Shown: positions 50,965 to 60,861, counted from the first letter of the stretch. The stretch: DNA of 64,000 nucleotides from an uncultured Granulosicoccaceae bacterium (GCA_938035525.1 CALHOI010000045.1:1-64000), one strand, 5' to 3'. Translations and numbers: made by a program. Notes: generated by a model from the sequence alone, not told the origin.

Positions 50965-53169
50965 CTAATAGTCTGAAGGTTCGAGAACTGTGATGGTTTT
51001 CTCAATATAATCGGTGACCCAAATGGTGCCCGGAAACGCGCCATCATCGCCCTGAACAGTTAAATCCAACGGCACTTTACCCAAATTGGTGACCAGCTGA
51101 GACTTTGACGTCACATTGGTACCAGCCGCATTTAGCTCAAGACGATAAATCGACTTATTAAAACCAGCCACCAACAAATCACCTTGCATGGAACCAAGGA
51201 AGTTACTGCTGGTGTACTCATCCAAGCCGTTGGCTGACGTATTCACCGTGGTTAAAGCACCATCACCTGCACCCGGCTGTTGGTAATTACACTCTTGAGG
51301 TCTTGCAGCGACTTCAATGGGAGATTGCGGGTTTGAATTGTTGAATGTGTTGTTCTTGCTGCCACGGGTTGGATTGGGATGACCGCCATATGAATTTTTA
51401 GTAAGCAGGTGCAAGTTATCCCAATGATGCTTACCACCATCGTCGATATTGTTGGCGCAGTTGCCACCGGGGGTACCACCCCAACCAGCATTAGGCCCGT
51501 TATCAAACAAGTAGAGCTTGCCCGACTGAGTTAACGTGATGTCATAAGCATTACGATAACCGGTGGCGAACAATTCAACCGGACCGCCTGCAACAAGCTT
51601 TGCCTGGTTTTTGCCATCGTTGCCACCAAAGGGGTCGTTATTGTCGTTTACACCGTTACGGTCTTCGTCGTCTAATGTTGGCAAGTCGTAAGTACCGTTA
51701 CCAATAGCATTAACGTCAATTTCCAGAACAGCCGCGCTTAAGGCGTACTCGGGTAACTCTGCAAAGTTGTTTGACGGCACGCCCATATTGGTGTGACCAC
51801 CAATATTAATCAGTATTTTGTTGTTGTACATAAGCAATCCGTTTGCTATGTGGTTTTCCTCGGAACGAGGCAGACCACGAACCAAGTCTTGCTTGTTCCA
51901 GTTGCCACCATTCCTAGTCAGTTTATGCAATATGCCAGAGTTGGTATCCAGGTTTGAATCTGTTCCCGATGGGCCGGCGGCCTGACGCGGGTCGCTGGAT
52001 GCGGCATAAATGACCGGATTGGCAGCACTACCCGTCACAAAAATACCCGTTAGCAATCGATCCTTAACGCCTGGGTTATTACTACCGTCATCGTTGTGAT
52101 TAGGTGTATTTTTTATAACATTTATCGTTTCAAGCAAATTGGCTGTGTAGTTATTTTTGCCGTTACGTATTGCTGTCATCACCAGAATGCTACCGTCCAT
52201 CTGAGCAACGTAGAGTTTGCCATCAGGACCAAATTGTATTGAGGTGCCGTGATCTACCGTGACATTTTTAAGTGTACTTTTAGAAAAATTAACCGGCACG
52301 TTTTGCGGAACTACCACGCTGCCGTCAAAAGTGGTTTCTACTGCAGGGTTGTTACCATCGTGAGTGACCAACACATTGGCCGCTTTAAACCCAAGCGTTG
52401 CCCCACTCATGGAAACCGGCACGTTCACCGATTGACCCGGATTTAACTGCATAGGATTAAAATTTACAGTAAACGCTTCTGGTGTGTCACCACTGAGTTG
52501 AATACTGGACACGTTTATAACCGGGGCATCGGTTTCACCCAGATTAGTCAGCTGGAGTGTCTTGTTAGACTGCCCGCCTTGAATGATTTGCCCGAAAAGC
52601 AGCTTATCGGTGTTAACGCCAAGATCACTGGTTAATGGATAACGTGACCAGCCATTAAACAACAAAATATGTGGAGCGCTAGCGCCTTCTATATTAAAGC
52701 GTAAACCGGCAGACTTGGTGCCTGGTACCGAGGGCGTAAACACAATATCAAAATCGAGTGTGTCACCAGGATTCAAGGTCACAAAACCATTGAAGTCAGT
52801 GGTGTATTCGGTTGCGCTTTTACCAAACAAGCTAACTTCACTGATTTCAATCGGGTTGCTGTCGGCAGCGCCAGTGTGTATTAACGTCACGGCTTGCGTT
52901 TTAAATTCGCCGATCTGAACAACGCCAGTATCAAAAGAGCTTGGATTAACCTGCAAGCCATCAACTGACTTTGAAGTTCCGGTTCCGGTTAGCGGTACCA
53001 GAATACGACCCGGCTCATTGCCACCATTAACCGTTGTTTCCGTGCTGGTGCCGGTTCCTGTTTCAGTCTCCGTACCCGTCTGCGCGAACGCCGCCGGCTG
53101 AGATGATAAGAACACCAGTACACTGGCAAGTAGTACATTTCCGCACCAGGTTAAAATTTTCTCTAACAT
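50965..53169 (-). CDS. Secreted PQQ-dehydrogenase-like beta-propeller with Ig-like repeats
   Basis: 734 residues with a signal peptide (ending AAFAQ). A Thr/Glu/Gly-rich stretch (TETETGTGTS) follows, then two choice-of-anchor-type Ig-like domains (about 75-180 and 185-290; ...GVVQIGEFKTQAVTLIHTG..., ...GQSNKTLQLTNLGET...). A glucose/sorbosone-dehydrogenase-like propeller (from TSIQFGPDGKLYVAQMDGSI) makes up the rest. DDEDRNGVNDNNDPFGGNDG may bind calcium. It could oxidise sugars with PQQ and pass electrons to the neighbouring cytochrome. Confidence 0.75.
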   Translation of the reverse strand: MLEKILTWCGNVLLASVLVFLSSQPAAFAQTGTETETGTGTSTETTVNGGNEPGRILVPLTGTGTSKSVDGLQVNPSSFDTGVVQIGEFKTQAVTLIHTGAADSNPIEISEVSLFGKSATEYTTDFNGFVTLNPGDTLDFDIVFTPSVPGTKSAGLRFNIEGASAPHILLFNGWSRYPLTSDLGVNTDKLLFGQIIQGGQSNKTLQLTNLGETDAPVINVSSIQLSGDTPEAFTVNFNPMQLNPGQSVNVPVSMSGATLGFKAANVLVTHDGNNPAVETTFDGSVVVPQNVPVNFSKSTLKNVTVDHGTSIQFGPDGKLYVAQMDGSILVMTAIRNGKNNYTANLLETINVIKNTPNHNDDGSNNPGVKDRLLTGIFVTGSAANPVIYAASSDPRQAAGPSGTDSNLDTNSGILHKLTRNGGNWNKQDLVRGLPRSEENHIANGLLMYNNKILINIGGHTNMGVPSNNFAELPEYALSAAVLEIDVNAIGNGTYDLPTLDDEDRNGVNDNNDPFGGNDGKNQAKLVAGGPVELFATGYRNAYDITLTQSGKLYLFDNGPNAGWGGTPGGNCANNIDDGGKHHWDNLHLLTKNSYGGHPNPTRGSKNNTFNNSNPQSPIEVAARPQECNYQQPGAGDGALTTVNTSANGLDEYTSSNFLGSMQGDLLVAGFNKSIYRLELNAAGTNVTSKSQLVTNLGKVPLDLTVQGDDGAFPGTIWVTDYIEKTITVLEPSDY

Positions 53170-53329
53170 TGCGCTTTTCTCATTGAGTAACCTGCCCGCA
53201 CTGGTGCGAGCGTATCTGCCTGATAAAGTGCAATTTCCGTACTAATTTACGCACTGCGTCACAAAAAAATTTACCCTGATGCCGCCGCCATATCATGCCC
53301 TTGGCAGCGTTTAGGCCTAAAATACGCCT

Positions 53330-53785
53330 ATGGAAAACGCACACAACACAACACGTACGATGTGGGGCTCTGCAAAGCTTCTCCTTGCCTGCACTATTAT
53401 GCTTTCTTCCGCTCTATCAGCCACGCATGTTGTAGCCGATGACGCCGTGGCCGGTATCATCGATCAGCCCGCCGCCAACGTTGGCTTGAGCGAAAAAGAT
53501 CGAACAAAGCAGGTTAAAAAAGAGCAGGCAGCGCTGGAAAAAGAATCTCGCGGCAAAGTAAAAGAGAAAGCAGAAAATGGTGAGCGTTTAGCCCAAGTTG
53601 TGTTGGCCAATGAGTTTGCTGCCGAAGCTCAACAGTTAACGTTTGCACCAGTTGCAGCAAACACGGCGCTGAGTGATTCTTTAAGGTGGTATGCCATTGC
53701 CGCCCAACGCGGTTACCCAGGCGCAATTGCACTCGATAAAGCCGGTGTCAGTTTCTATCCCGTCAGAGTGGTTCGAAACCGATAA
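53330..53785 (+). CDS. Small secreted protein with SEL1-like tail
   Basis: 151 residues with a signal peptide (ending near VVADDA). The N-terminal mature part is charged (KEQAALEKESRGKVKEKAENGERLAQVV) and the C-terminus SLRWYAIAAQRGYPGAIALDKAGV resembles one SEL1/TPR-like repeat. No family is recognised. It is divergent from the propeller gene and convergent with the Ldh gene. Confidence 0.55.
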   Translation: MENAHNTTRTMWGSAKLLLACTIMLSSALSATHVVADDAVAGIIDQPAANVGLSEKDRTKQVKKEQAALEKESRGKVKEKAENGERLAQVVLANEFAAEAQQLTFAPVAANTALSDSLRWYAIAAQRGYPGAIALDKAGVSFYPVRVVRNR

Positions 53786-53807
53786 CCGCCAATCTTAAGC
53801 AACAAGC

Positions 53808-54797
53808 CTAAGCAGCAAGTGACTTTGCGAGCGCCCAAACTTCTTCATCGATAGACACCTCGCTCGGTAATTGCCGCTTAGCGCCCGGTAGTCGAGCGCC
53901 TTCTTGTTCGTCAACGGCATCGCTGAGTCTGGCAATGCGTTGCCAGAAAACATCGCCGGACACAGCTTCTGGGTCCATGAGAAAATAAAATTGCCCTAAG
54001 TTATGAGGCTCACCCTCGGGCACTTTTAAGCCTTTTACATCCAGCGAATTCACACTGCCTGTAATCGCGGCAGCCAGCACTTCAGCCATTAAGCCAAAAC
54101 CATAACCCTTGTAACCGCCGGTGGACACGAGTGACCCTTTTAAAGCCTCTGCCGGATCAGTGGTAGGTTGACCATTGGCGTCCACTGCCCAGCCCAACGG
54201 TATGGATTCTTTGGCTGCATTGGCCATGGTGATTTTTCCAAGCGCAACCGCGCTGGTACTTTGATCAAATTGAAATGCCACCCCACCTTGTTGCGCAGGT
54301 ATAGCCATGGCAATAGGATTGGTTCCAATAATGGCTTTGTTACCACCTGGCGGTGACACCACCGCAGATGCGTTAGTAAAACCAATGCCTACCATGCCTT
54401 GCATGGCAATTTGCTCGGTAAAGAAACCTAATGATGTACACGTGTGAGCGTGACAAACCGATAACGAGCAGGTACCAGTTTCTTTAACCACAGTGATGGC
54501 TTTTTCCAGACCCTTTGTAAATGCAGGTTGTGCGAAGCCTAAACCTGCATCCACTTTTACTGTGGCAGATTTTGGCAAACTGACTACAGGTTCCACCGTG
54601 CCTTTTACGCGACCAGTTTCAAGCTGCTTGCAATAACTTTCAAGATAGTACAAGCCACAAATCAAATTGCCTGTGGCTTCGGCTTTGCGAACCGCTTTTG
54701 CAACTTCACCAGCCACCCACTCAGTGGCACCATGACGGACTAACGCTTGTTGGCTGATTGTTGCGATGTCATCAAGCGAAACTGTGGTTTTACTCAT
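53808..54797 (-). CDS. Ldh family (malate/L-lactate/ureidoglycolate-type) NAD(P)-dependent oxidoreductase
   Basis: 329 residues. Conserved blocks are VSLPKSATVKVDAGLGFAQPAF, CHAHTCTSLGFFTEQIAMQGMVGIGFTNASAVVSPPGG, GTNPIAMAIPA and STGGYKGYGFGLMAEVLAA. The usual catalytic His lies in the HAHTC region. Members reduce 2-keto acids or oxidise 2-hydroxy acids, or act on Delta-1-piperideine/pyrroline carboxylate, which fits a terminal step in amino-acid catabolism. It is the last gene of the catabolic run. Confidence 0.88.
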   Translation of the reverse strand: MSKTTVSLDDIATISQQALVRHGATEWVAGEVAKAVRKAEATGNLICGLYYLESYCKQLETGRVKGTVEPVVSLPKSATVKVDAGLGFAQPAFTKGLEKAITVVKETGTCSLSVCHAHTCTSLGFFTEQIAMQGMVGIGFTNASAVVSPPGGNKAIIGTNPIAMAIPAQQGGVAFQFDQSTSAVALGKITMANAAKESIPLGWAVDANGQPTTDPAEALKGSLVSTGGYKGYGFGLMAEVLAAAITGSVNSLDVKGLKVPEGEPHNLGQFYFLMDPEAVSGDVFWQRIARLSDAVDEQEGARLPGAKRQLPSEVSIDEEVWALAKSLAA

Positions 54798-54839
54798 AGT
54801 ATATTTTTTTCCGTCTTTAGCACCCGCTATTTTGTACGC

Positions 54840-55859
54840 TCAGGATTTCTCTTGCAGGCTTTGCCACGACGGCAAAGTATCATTCGACGCCGATGTTGCC
54901 ATATACACGCCGCGTGCAATTGCTCTGGACATACAAACAGCCGCAGCGTGCCCCAAAGCCATTTGTACAATGGCGGCGTCTGATTCGACCAGCGGTTTTT
55001 GACGCGTTGACACACCAAAAATCAAGTCACCATCAAATAAAGTATGAGACGGCACAATCGCTCTGGCTATGCCATCTTGTGCCGCCACTGCGAATCGTTT
55101 TGCCTGCGCTTTATCCAGCTCGGCATCGGTGGCAACAATGGCTATTGTTGTATTGGCTTTTGCTTGATAAGCGCTGAGCTTTTCGTTCTTTGGCATCACC
55201 AATGGATTGGCCTGTGTGCATACACCTAAACCACCAAACTCTTTATCCACCTCATACGGTGCGGCCCAGAACTGGTTAGTGTCAGATACAACGGGACTGC
55301 CATGTGGATTCACCACAACCAATGCACCCACCGTATGTCCACTTGGCAACACCAGGGACGCCGAACCCAAGCCACCTTTGAGAGTGGCTGTTGTGGCACC
55401 GATACCTGCACCTGTACTGCCTAAATTAAAATCAACACTGCAGTTGGCTAATGCATCACGGCCCAATTGCTTGTAGGGGTTTTCTAACCAGGATTTATCA
55501 CCTCCATTGATAAGGTCAAAAATGATGGCTGCTGGCACAATGGGCACGTTAACCGGACCAACCTGAAATCCTCTGTGCATTTCGGCTAACGCATCAGTCA
55601 CACCAGACGCGGCATCAAGCCCAAATGCTGACCCACCGGAGAGCACGATGGCATCGACATCTTCAACCAGATTTTCTGGCGCCAGACAATCGGTTTCCCG
55701 AGTGCCCGGTGCGCCACCCATGACATCAACGCTGGCTAAAAAAGGCTGATCTGCAGAGAATACAGTGGCACCGGTTTTTATTTCATCGCTAGCCGCATTG
55801 CCAACCAGCACACCAGGCACATCGGTAATCAGATTTCTTTTACCAACAACACTGTCCAT
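54840..55859 (-). CDS. P1 family peptidase / NylC-type amidohydrolase
   Basis: 339 residues from the ATG at 55859, chosen because GGAGA lies 7-8 bases upstream; the longer frame to 55901 overlaps the aldehyde dehydrogenase gene. It has ITDVPGVLVG, SGGSAFGLDAASGV, NGGDKSW and KGGLGSASL, all family marks. The block KANTTIAIVATDAEL contains Asn236-Thr237, matching the Asn|Thr self-cleavage site of NylC, so Thr237 should be the N-terminal nucleophile after autoprocessing. The enzyme would hydrolyse amide bonds of small peptides or amide oligomers. It is cytosolic. Confidence 0.88.
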   Translation of the reverse strand: MDSVVGKRNLITDVPGVLVGNAASDEIKTGATVFSADQPFLASVDVMGGAPGTRETDCLAPENLVEDVDAIVLSGGSAFGLDAASGVTDALAEMHRGFQVGPVNVPIVPAAIIFDLINGGDKSWLENPYKQLGRDALANCSVDFNLGSTGAGIGATTATLKGGLGSASLVLPSGHTVGALVVVNPHGSPVVSDTNQFWAAPYEVDKEFGGLGVCTQANPLVMPKNEKLSAYQAKANTTIAIVATDAELDKAQAKRFAVAAQDGIARAIVPSHTLFDGDLIFGVSTRQKPLVESDAAIVQMALGHAAAVCMSRAIARGVYMATSASNDTLPSWQSLQEKS

Positions 55860-55887
55860 AGGATTATCTCCACGCTTATCCTGACGA

Positions 55888-57372
55888 TTATCCATGCGCA
55901 ACCGCCACTGTTTTTAAAGTTGAAAAACCATACAAGGCTTCAAAGCCTTTCTCGCGCCCATGACCCGATTTACCCACACCGCCAAAGGGCAACTCTACAC
56001 CACCACCGGCACCGTAATTATTAATAAACACTTGACCGGCCCGCAGGGCTTTAGCCATACGCATTTGTCGCCCGCCATCGTTAGTCCATACCGAGGCCAC
56101 CAGACCAAACGGCGTACCGTTGGCGATAGCCAGCGCATCGTCTTCATCATCAAATGGAATAAGCACTTGCACCGGGCCAAAGATTTCTTCCTGTGCCAGC
56201 ACATGATTTGGCGACACATCGGCAAATAAGGTTGGCAATACAAAGTAACCATTGGCCGCCGCTTCATGAAGCTGACCTACAGCCACCTTATTCAAGTCGC
56301 TGCCTTGTTCTATGTAGCTACTGACTATGTCTTTTTGGCGCACGGAAATAAGCGGACCAAGGTGTAGATCGTCAAGCGCATTACCCACTTGCAAGGCCGT
56401 GTAGTGTTCTGCCATGCGGGACAACACCGTTTGATACACGGAACGTTGAATTAATATACGCGACGATGCAGAACAGGTTTGACCGGCATTTTGAATCCCG
56501 GCGTTTACCAGAAACGGCAAAGCGGCATCCAGATTGGCATCATCAAAGACAACTTGAGCCGACTTACCGCCCAGCTCTAACGTTACCGGTACAACCGATT
56601 GCGCTGCGGACGTCTGAATTTTTACACCCGTATCGAACGAGCCGGTGAACGATATGTGGTTAACACCAGTGTGCGCACTTAGTGCACTACCTGCCTCACT
56701 GCCAAGGCCCGGAACCACATTTAACGCGCCGGCAGGCAAGCCTGCTTGTGAGGCCAGCTCGGCAAATACCAGCGCGGTTAAGCAGGCTTCTTCGGCAGGT
56801 TTTAACACGCAAGCATTGCCCATCGCCAATGCCGCACCAACCGAGCGCCCAATAATTTGCATCGGGTAGTTCCAGGGCACAATGTGCCCGGTAACACCGT
56901 GTGGTTCGCGTAAAGTAAACGCGGTATAGCCTTCCATAAAGGGAAGTGTTTCGCCATGCACTTTATCTGCAGCACCAGCATAAAATTCGCAATAGCGGGC
57001 CAAGGCCACGGCATCGGCACGTGCTTGCTTTAGCGGCTTACCAACATCCAGTGATTCTATTTGCGCGAGCGCATCAACGTGGGCCAGCACCAACTGGCTT
57101 AGTCGCTGTAACGCACGACCTCGCTCCACGGCAGTGGACCGACCCCACCCCGTTTGCATGGCAGTTTGCGCAGCAACTACGGCGGCATCAATATCGGTTT
57201 GTGTGCCACGTGCAATGGAACATAAGCGCTCACCCGTTGATGGGTTTTCCAGTTCCAGCACACCACCTTCAATCGCTGGTTTCCAATCGCCACCGATAAA
57301 GCAATGGGCAGAATCAAATCCAAAAGCGGCAACAGGAGAATCAGTTATTTTTGGGTTCATTATCGTACTCAT
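55888..57372 (-). CDS. Aldehyde dehydrogenase (amino-/betaine-aldehyde-like)
   Basis: 494 residues. Catalytic Cys300 in QNAGQTCSASSR and general base Glu266 in LELGGKS are intact; NAD sites are PWNYP and FTGSFDTG. PFGGVGKSGHGREKG closes the active site. The overall pattern fits the ALDH9/betaine or 4-aminobutyraldehyde group, but the substrate is not proven. It overlaps the ABC ATPase gene by 4 bases, so it is a component of the transport operon. Confidence 0.92.
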   Translation of the reverse strand: MSTIMNPKITDSPVAAFGFDSAHCFIGGDWKPAIEGGVLELENPSTGERLCSIARGTQTDIDAAVVAAQTAMQTGWGRSTAVERGRALQRLSQLVLAHVDALAQIESLDVGKPLKQARADAVALARYCEFYAGAADKVHGETLPFMEGYTAFTLREPHGVTGHIVPWNYPMQIIGRSVGAALAMGNACVLKPAEEACLTALVFAELASQAGLPAGALNVVPGLGSEAGSALSAHTGVNHISFTGSFDTGVKIQTSAAQSVVPVTLELGGKSAQVVFDDANLDAALPFLVNAGIQNAGQTCSASSRILIQRSVYQTVLSRMAEHYTALQVGNALDDLHLGPLISVRQKDIVSSYIEQGSDLNKVAVGQLHEAAANGYFVLPTLFADVSPNHVLAQEEIFGPVQVLIPFDDEDDALAIANGTPFGLVASVWTNDGGRQMRMAKALRAGQVFINNYGAGGGVELPFGGVGKSGHGREKGFEALYGFSTLKTVAVAHG

Positions 57373-58988
57373 GTATCGGTTGACAGTGCGGCAGATCGAG
57401 GCAATTGGGGTGCCGCAGCCAATAACTTTTTGGTGTACTCGTGTTGAGGTGCACTGAACAGCGCTTCGGTTTCGCCACGCTCAACGATCTGGCCTTCTTT
57501 CATGACCAGCACACGATCGGTAATGCTGCGAACCACTGATAGGTCGTGCGAAATAAACAGGTAAGCTAATTGATGGGTATCGGCCAGATTAGCTAGTAGG
57601 TCTAATACCTGTGCTCTCACAGACACATCCAATGCAGACACCGCTTCGTCAAGCACAATAAGTGCAGGCTTTATTATAAGCGCGCGAGCAATGGCAATGC
57701 GTTGCCGTTGACCACCAGAAAATTCATGGATGTATTTATCAGCATCATGTTCGCTCAAACCAACACTTTCCAGCGTGCTATTAATAAGCCTGACACGTTC
57801 TTCTTTGGATGGTGGGCTATCCAATAAATATAAAGGTTCAGCCACCAGTCTGGCGACCCGATGCCGTGGATTAAACGAGCTATACGGGTCTTGAAACACC
57901 ACTTGCATTTCACGCCGCAATTGCCGGCTTAACACCCCGCCTGGCTTACTGACCGTACCTCCAAACTTGATAACACCGCCTTGCACCGGCGATAAACCCA
58001 ATAGCGCTTTTGCCAATGTTGATTTACCACAACCACTTTCACCAACCAGACCAACACTCTCACCGGCATACACAGACATGCTAACTTCATTAACCGCCCT
58101 AAACCGACGACGCGGGCCAAACAAGGAGCGACGCGGCATCAGATATTCACACACCAGCTTATCCAGTTCTACCAAAGGCACCTCTGTTACATCAGTTGTA
58201 TTACGCTCGGGTGTATGGCTGGATGCTTCATACAAAGCACGTGTATACGGATGGGCTAACTCATTAAATACAACACCTGTTGGACCACTGTCCAACACTT
58301 GCCCGTTACGCATAATCACCATGTGATCGGCCACTTCCGACACCACTGCTAAATCGTGTGTGATTAAAATCATGGCCATGTTTGAATCACTAACCAGCTC
58401 TTTTAACAGCTCCAGTATTTCTGCCTGGGTTGTTACATCAAGCGCTGTTGTGGGTTCGTCGGCTATCAACAGTTTAGGTTCAAGCGCAACTGCGATGGCT
58501 ATAACCACTCGTTGACGCTGACCACCGGATAATTGGTGCGGATAACGTGATAACGGAAATTCGTTATTAGGTAAGCCTACTTTTTCCAGTACTGCTGCAG
58601 CCTCAACAAGGGCTTGCTTGCCCGACACCGATTTGTGCAAAGCAATGCACTCAGCCACTTGCTCACCGATGTTTTGCACCGGGTTTAAGGCTGTCATGGG
58701 CTCCTGAAACACCATACCGATATCGTTACCACGAATATCGCACAGCGCACTTTCGTCCATATCGGTGATTAACTGCCCATCAAACCGTATGTTACCTGTG
58801 ACACTGGAACCCAGCGGCAGTAACTGCATAATAGATAAGGCTGTCATCGATTTGCCCGAACCACTTTCGCCGATAATACCCAGCACGCTGCCCGCTTCTA
58901 GTTGCAGTGACACGTTTTCTAATATGGATGTGCCATGTATGGACAGGTTTAAATTCTGCATGTCCAGCAGAGGGGCGTTATCGTTCAC
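57369..58988 (-). CDS. Dipeptide-type ABC transporter ATPase (double domain)
   Basis: 539 residues with two ABC domains (DppD and DppF fused). Walker A GESGSGKSM near 36 and GESGCGKST near 320; signatures LSGGQRQRVVIAIAV and FSGGQRQRIAIARAL; Walker B LLIADEPTTALD and LIVLDEAVSALD. In the second Walker B the usual Pro is Ala (DEAVSALD). The start codon is GTG at 58988, overlapping the permease stop by 11 bases. Confidence 0.92.
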   Translation of the reverse strand: MNDNAPLLDMQNLNLSIHGTSILENVSLQLEAGSVLGIIGESGSGKSMTALSIMQLLPLGSSVTGNIRFDGQLITDMDESALCDIRGNDIGMVFQEPMTALNPVQNIGEQVAECIALHKSVSGKQALVEAAAVLEKVGLPNNEFPLSRYPHQLSGGQRQRVVIAIAVALEPKLLIADEPTTALDVTTQAEILELLKELVSDSNMAMILITHDLAVVSEVADHMVIMRNGQVLDSGPTGVVFNELAHPYTRALYEASSHTPERNTTDVTEVPLVELDKLVCEYLMPRRSLFGPRRRFRAVNEVSMSVYAGESVGLVGESGCGKSTLAKALLGLSPVQGGVIKFGGTVSKPGGVLSRQLRREMQVVFQDPYSSFNPRHRVARLVAEPLYLLDSPPSKEERVRLINSTLESVGLSEHDADKYIHEFSGGQRQRIAIARALIIKPALIVLDEAVSALDVSVRAQVLDLLANLADTHQLAYLFISHDLSVVRSITDRVLVMKEGQIVERGETEALFSAPQHEYTKKLLAAAPQLPRSAALSTDT

Positions 58989-59793
58989 GACGCAACCTTG
59001 GGTCTAGCCAGTCACGCAGACCATCGCCCAATAAATTTAACCCCAACACCGTAAGCACAATAGCAAGACCAGGTATTAACGCCAGCTGAGGCTCTGTCAT
59101 GATCAATGTTTGACTGTCGGATAACATACGCCCCCAACTGGGGATGGGAGGTTGCGCCCCCAAACCAACAAAGGATAATCCGGCTTCGGCCAGTATGCCA
59201 AGAGAAAACTGGATAGTGCCTTGCACAATAAGCAGGTTAGTGATGTTAGGCAGTATGTGTTCTAAGGATATTCGCAGCGCGTTTTTGCCTGCTGCACGGG
59301 CAGCCAGAACGAAATCACGCTTCCAGACGCTTAACGCTGCCGCGCGCGACAATCGGGCAAACACCGGTATATTAAATATCCCAATAGCGATAATCGCGTT
59401 AACTGCACCCGGGCCATAGCTTGCCGTTATTAGAATGGCTATTAACAAAGCTGGAAATGCAAACACCATGTCGTTGGTTCGCATGATGACTTCGTCAAGT
59501 AAGTTACCGGTATTGGCCGCCGCCGCCAGCCCCAGCGGCACACCCACCAACATACCAATACCCACGGCCACTATGGCCACAAAGATGGATGTTCTTGCAC
59601 CGACCATTAACATAGAAAACAAATCACGACCAAAGTGATCGGTACCCAGCCAATGGGTGGCATCAGGTGATTGAAAACGCGACTTGATATCGATCAGCGT
59701 GACATCAAACGGAGTCCATACATATGAAACAAGCGCTGCTGAAAAAAACAACAGCACCAAAAAAGCACCAGGTACGAGGCTGCGCAGTTTCAT
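58978..59793 (-). CDS. Dipeptide-type ABC transporter permease (DppC-like)
   Basis: 271 residues with about six membrane helices. FQSPDATHWLGTDHFGRDLFSMLMVGARTS is the DppC N-terminal block and ARAAGKNALRISLEHILPNI the EAA loop. It overlaps the partner permease by 4 bases. Confidence 0.93.
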   Translation of the reverse strand: MKLRSLVPGAFLVLLFFSAALVSYVWTPFDVTLIDIKSRFQSPDATHWLGTDHFGRDLFSMLMVGARTSIFVAIVAVGIGMLVGVPLGLAAAANTGNLLDEVIMRTNDMVFAFPALLIAILITASYGPGAVNAIIAIGIFNIPVFARLSRAAALSVWKRDFVLAARAAGKNALRISLEHILPNITNLLIVQGTIQFSLGILAEAGLSFVGLGAQPPIPSWGRMLSDSQTLIMTEPQLALIPGLAIVLTVLGLNLLGDGLRDWLDPRLRRER

Positions 59794-60737
59794 CGTGTGC
59801 CTCGCAGCCGGGGGTCAACCCAGGCATACGCCAAATCAACTAAAAATGTAACCAGTACAACCGCCAACACCAATAGCATCACCACACTTTCGACAACAAT
59901 AAGATCACGACTGGCAATACTTTGGAAAATAAGGCGTCCCAAACCGGGCAGGTAGAAAACGTTTTCGATGATGATCGCGCCAGCGAGTAAAAACGAAAAC
60001 TGCAAACCCATGATGGTCAATACCGGAATCATTGCATTACGCAGTGCGTGTTTCCATAAGGCTTGCCGCCGAGTTAGGCCTTTGGCTCGTGCGGTGCGCA
60101 TAAAGTCTTCGTTTAATACATCCAACAAAGATGAACGCATAACCCGCGTCAGTATGGAGGCCTGCGGCAGGGCCAATGCGATGGCTGGTAGTGTTAAGGA
60201 TTTCATGGCTTGAAAAAAACCGGCGTCCCAGCCTGGAAAACCACCAGCAGAAAACCAACGCAGCTTAATGGCAAACAACAACACCAACAACATAGCGAAC
60301 CAAAAATTAGGGATGGCAACGCCGAGCTGTGTAAGACCCATTACCGTTGTGTCGCCTGCGCCACCGCGACGACTAGCGGCATACACACCCGCCGGAAAAG
60401 CGATCAGTGTTGACAATGCCAAAGCATAAATAGCCAGTGGCAGGGACACCCACATACGATCCTGCACCATATCAGCCACCGGAGTGCGATAGGTATACGA
60501 GGTACCAAAGTCACCGGTTACTAAACCACTCACCCAACTGAAGTATCGCGCTATTTTTGGCTTATCCAGACCAAGCTCGGCTCTTAAGGCGGCAACAGTA
60601 TCTTCTTGGGCGTTAAGTCCGAGCATGTAGGATGCCGGGTCACCAGGGACTATTTCAAGTGAGACGAACACAACCAAACTGGCCACGATTAACGTGGCCA
60701 GCAGAATCAATGTGCGCTTGAAAATATAATGAAGCAC
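59790..60737 (-). CDS. Dipeptide-type ABC transporter permease (DppB-like)
   Basis: 315 residues with six membrane helices. GDFGTSYTYRTPVADMVQDR and RTARAKGLTRRQALWKHALRNAMIPVLT (EAA loop) identify it as DppB-like. Together with the DppC-like protein it forms the membrane channel. The gap to the binding-protein gene upstream carries two hairpins. Confidence 0.93.
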   Translation of the reverse strand: MLHYIFKRTLILLATLIVASLVVFVSLEIVPGDPASYMLGLNAQEDTVAALRAELGLDKPKIARYFSWVSGLVTGDFGTSYTYRTPVADMVQDRMWVSLPLAIYALALSTLIAFPAGVYAASRRGGAGDTTVMGLTQLGVAIPNFWFAMLLVLLFAIKLRWFSAGGFPGWDAGFFQAMKSLTLPAIALALPQASILTRVMRSSLLDVLNEDFMRTARAKGLTRRQALWKHALRNAMIPVLTIMGLQFSFLLAGAIIIENVFYLPGLGRLIFQSIASRDLIVVESVVMLLVLAVVLVTFLVDLAYAWVDPRLRGTR

Positions 60738-60745
60738 GAGCGTAA

Positions 60746-60783
60746 CTCAGTGTTTATCAGGCTTATGCAAGCCTTGCACTGAG
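60746..60783 (-). repeat. Large intercistronic hairpin, binding protein / permease gap
   Basis: CTCAGTG pairs with CACTGAG, and inside it AGGCTT pairs with AAGCCT around ATGC, giving a two-part stem. It lies between the binding-protein stop (60862) and the permease start (60737). Such structures commonly protect the upstream binding-protein mRNA from 3' decay. There is no T-run. Confidence 0.75.
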
Positions 60784-60806
60784 CTGGAGAATTTATCCCT
60801 TCCAGC
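60783..60806 (-). repeat. Second intercistronic hairpin
   Basis: GCTGGA pairs with TCCAGC across a 12-base AT-rich loop, directly adjacent to the larger hairpin. Together they form a 60-base structured block that should lower permease expression relative to the binding protein. Confidence 0.6.
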
Positions 60807-60861
60807 CCAGTATTCCTTATGTGGTTTGCTTAATCTAATTTTCTACTCTGTTTTTACGTGG

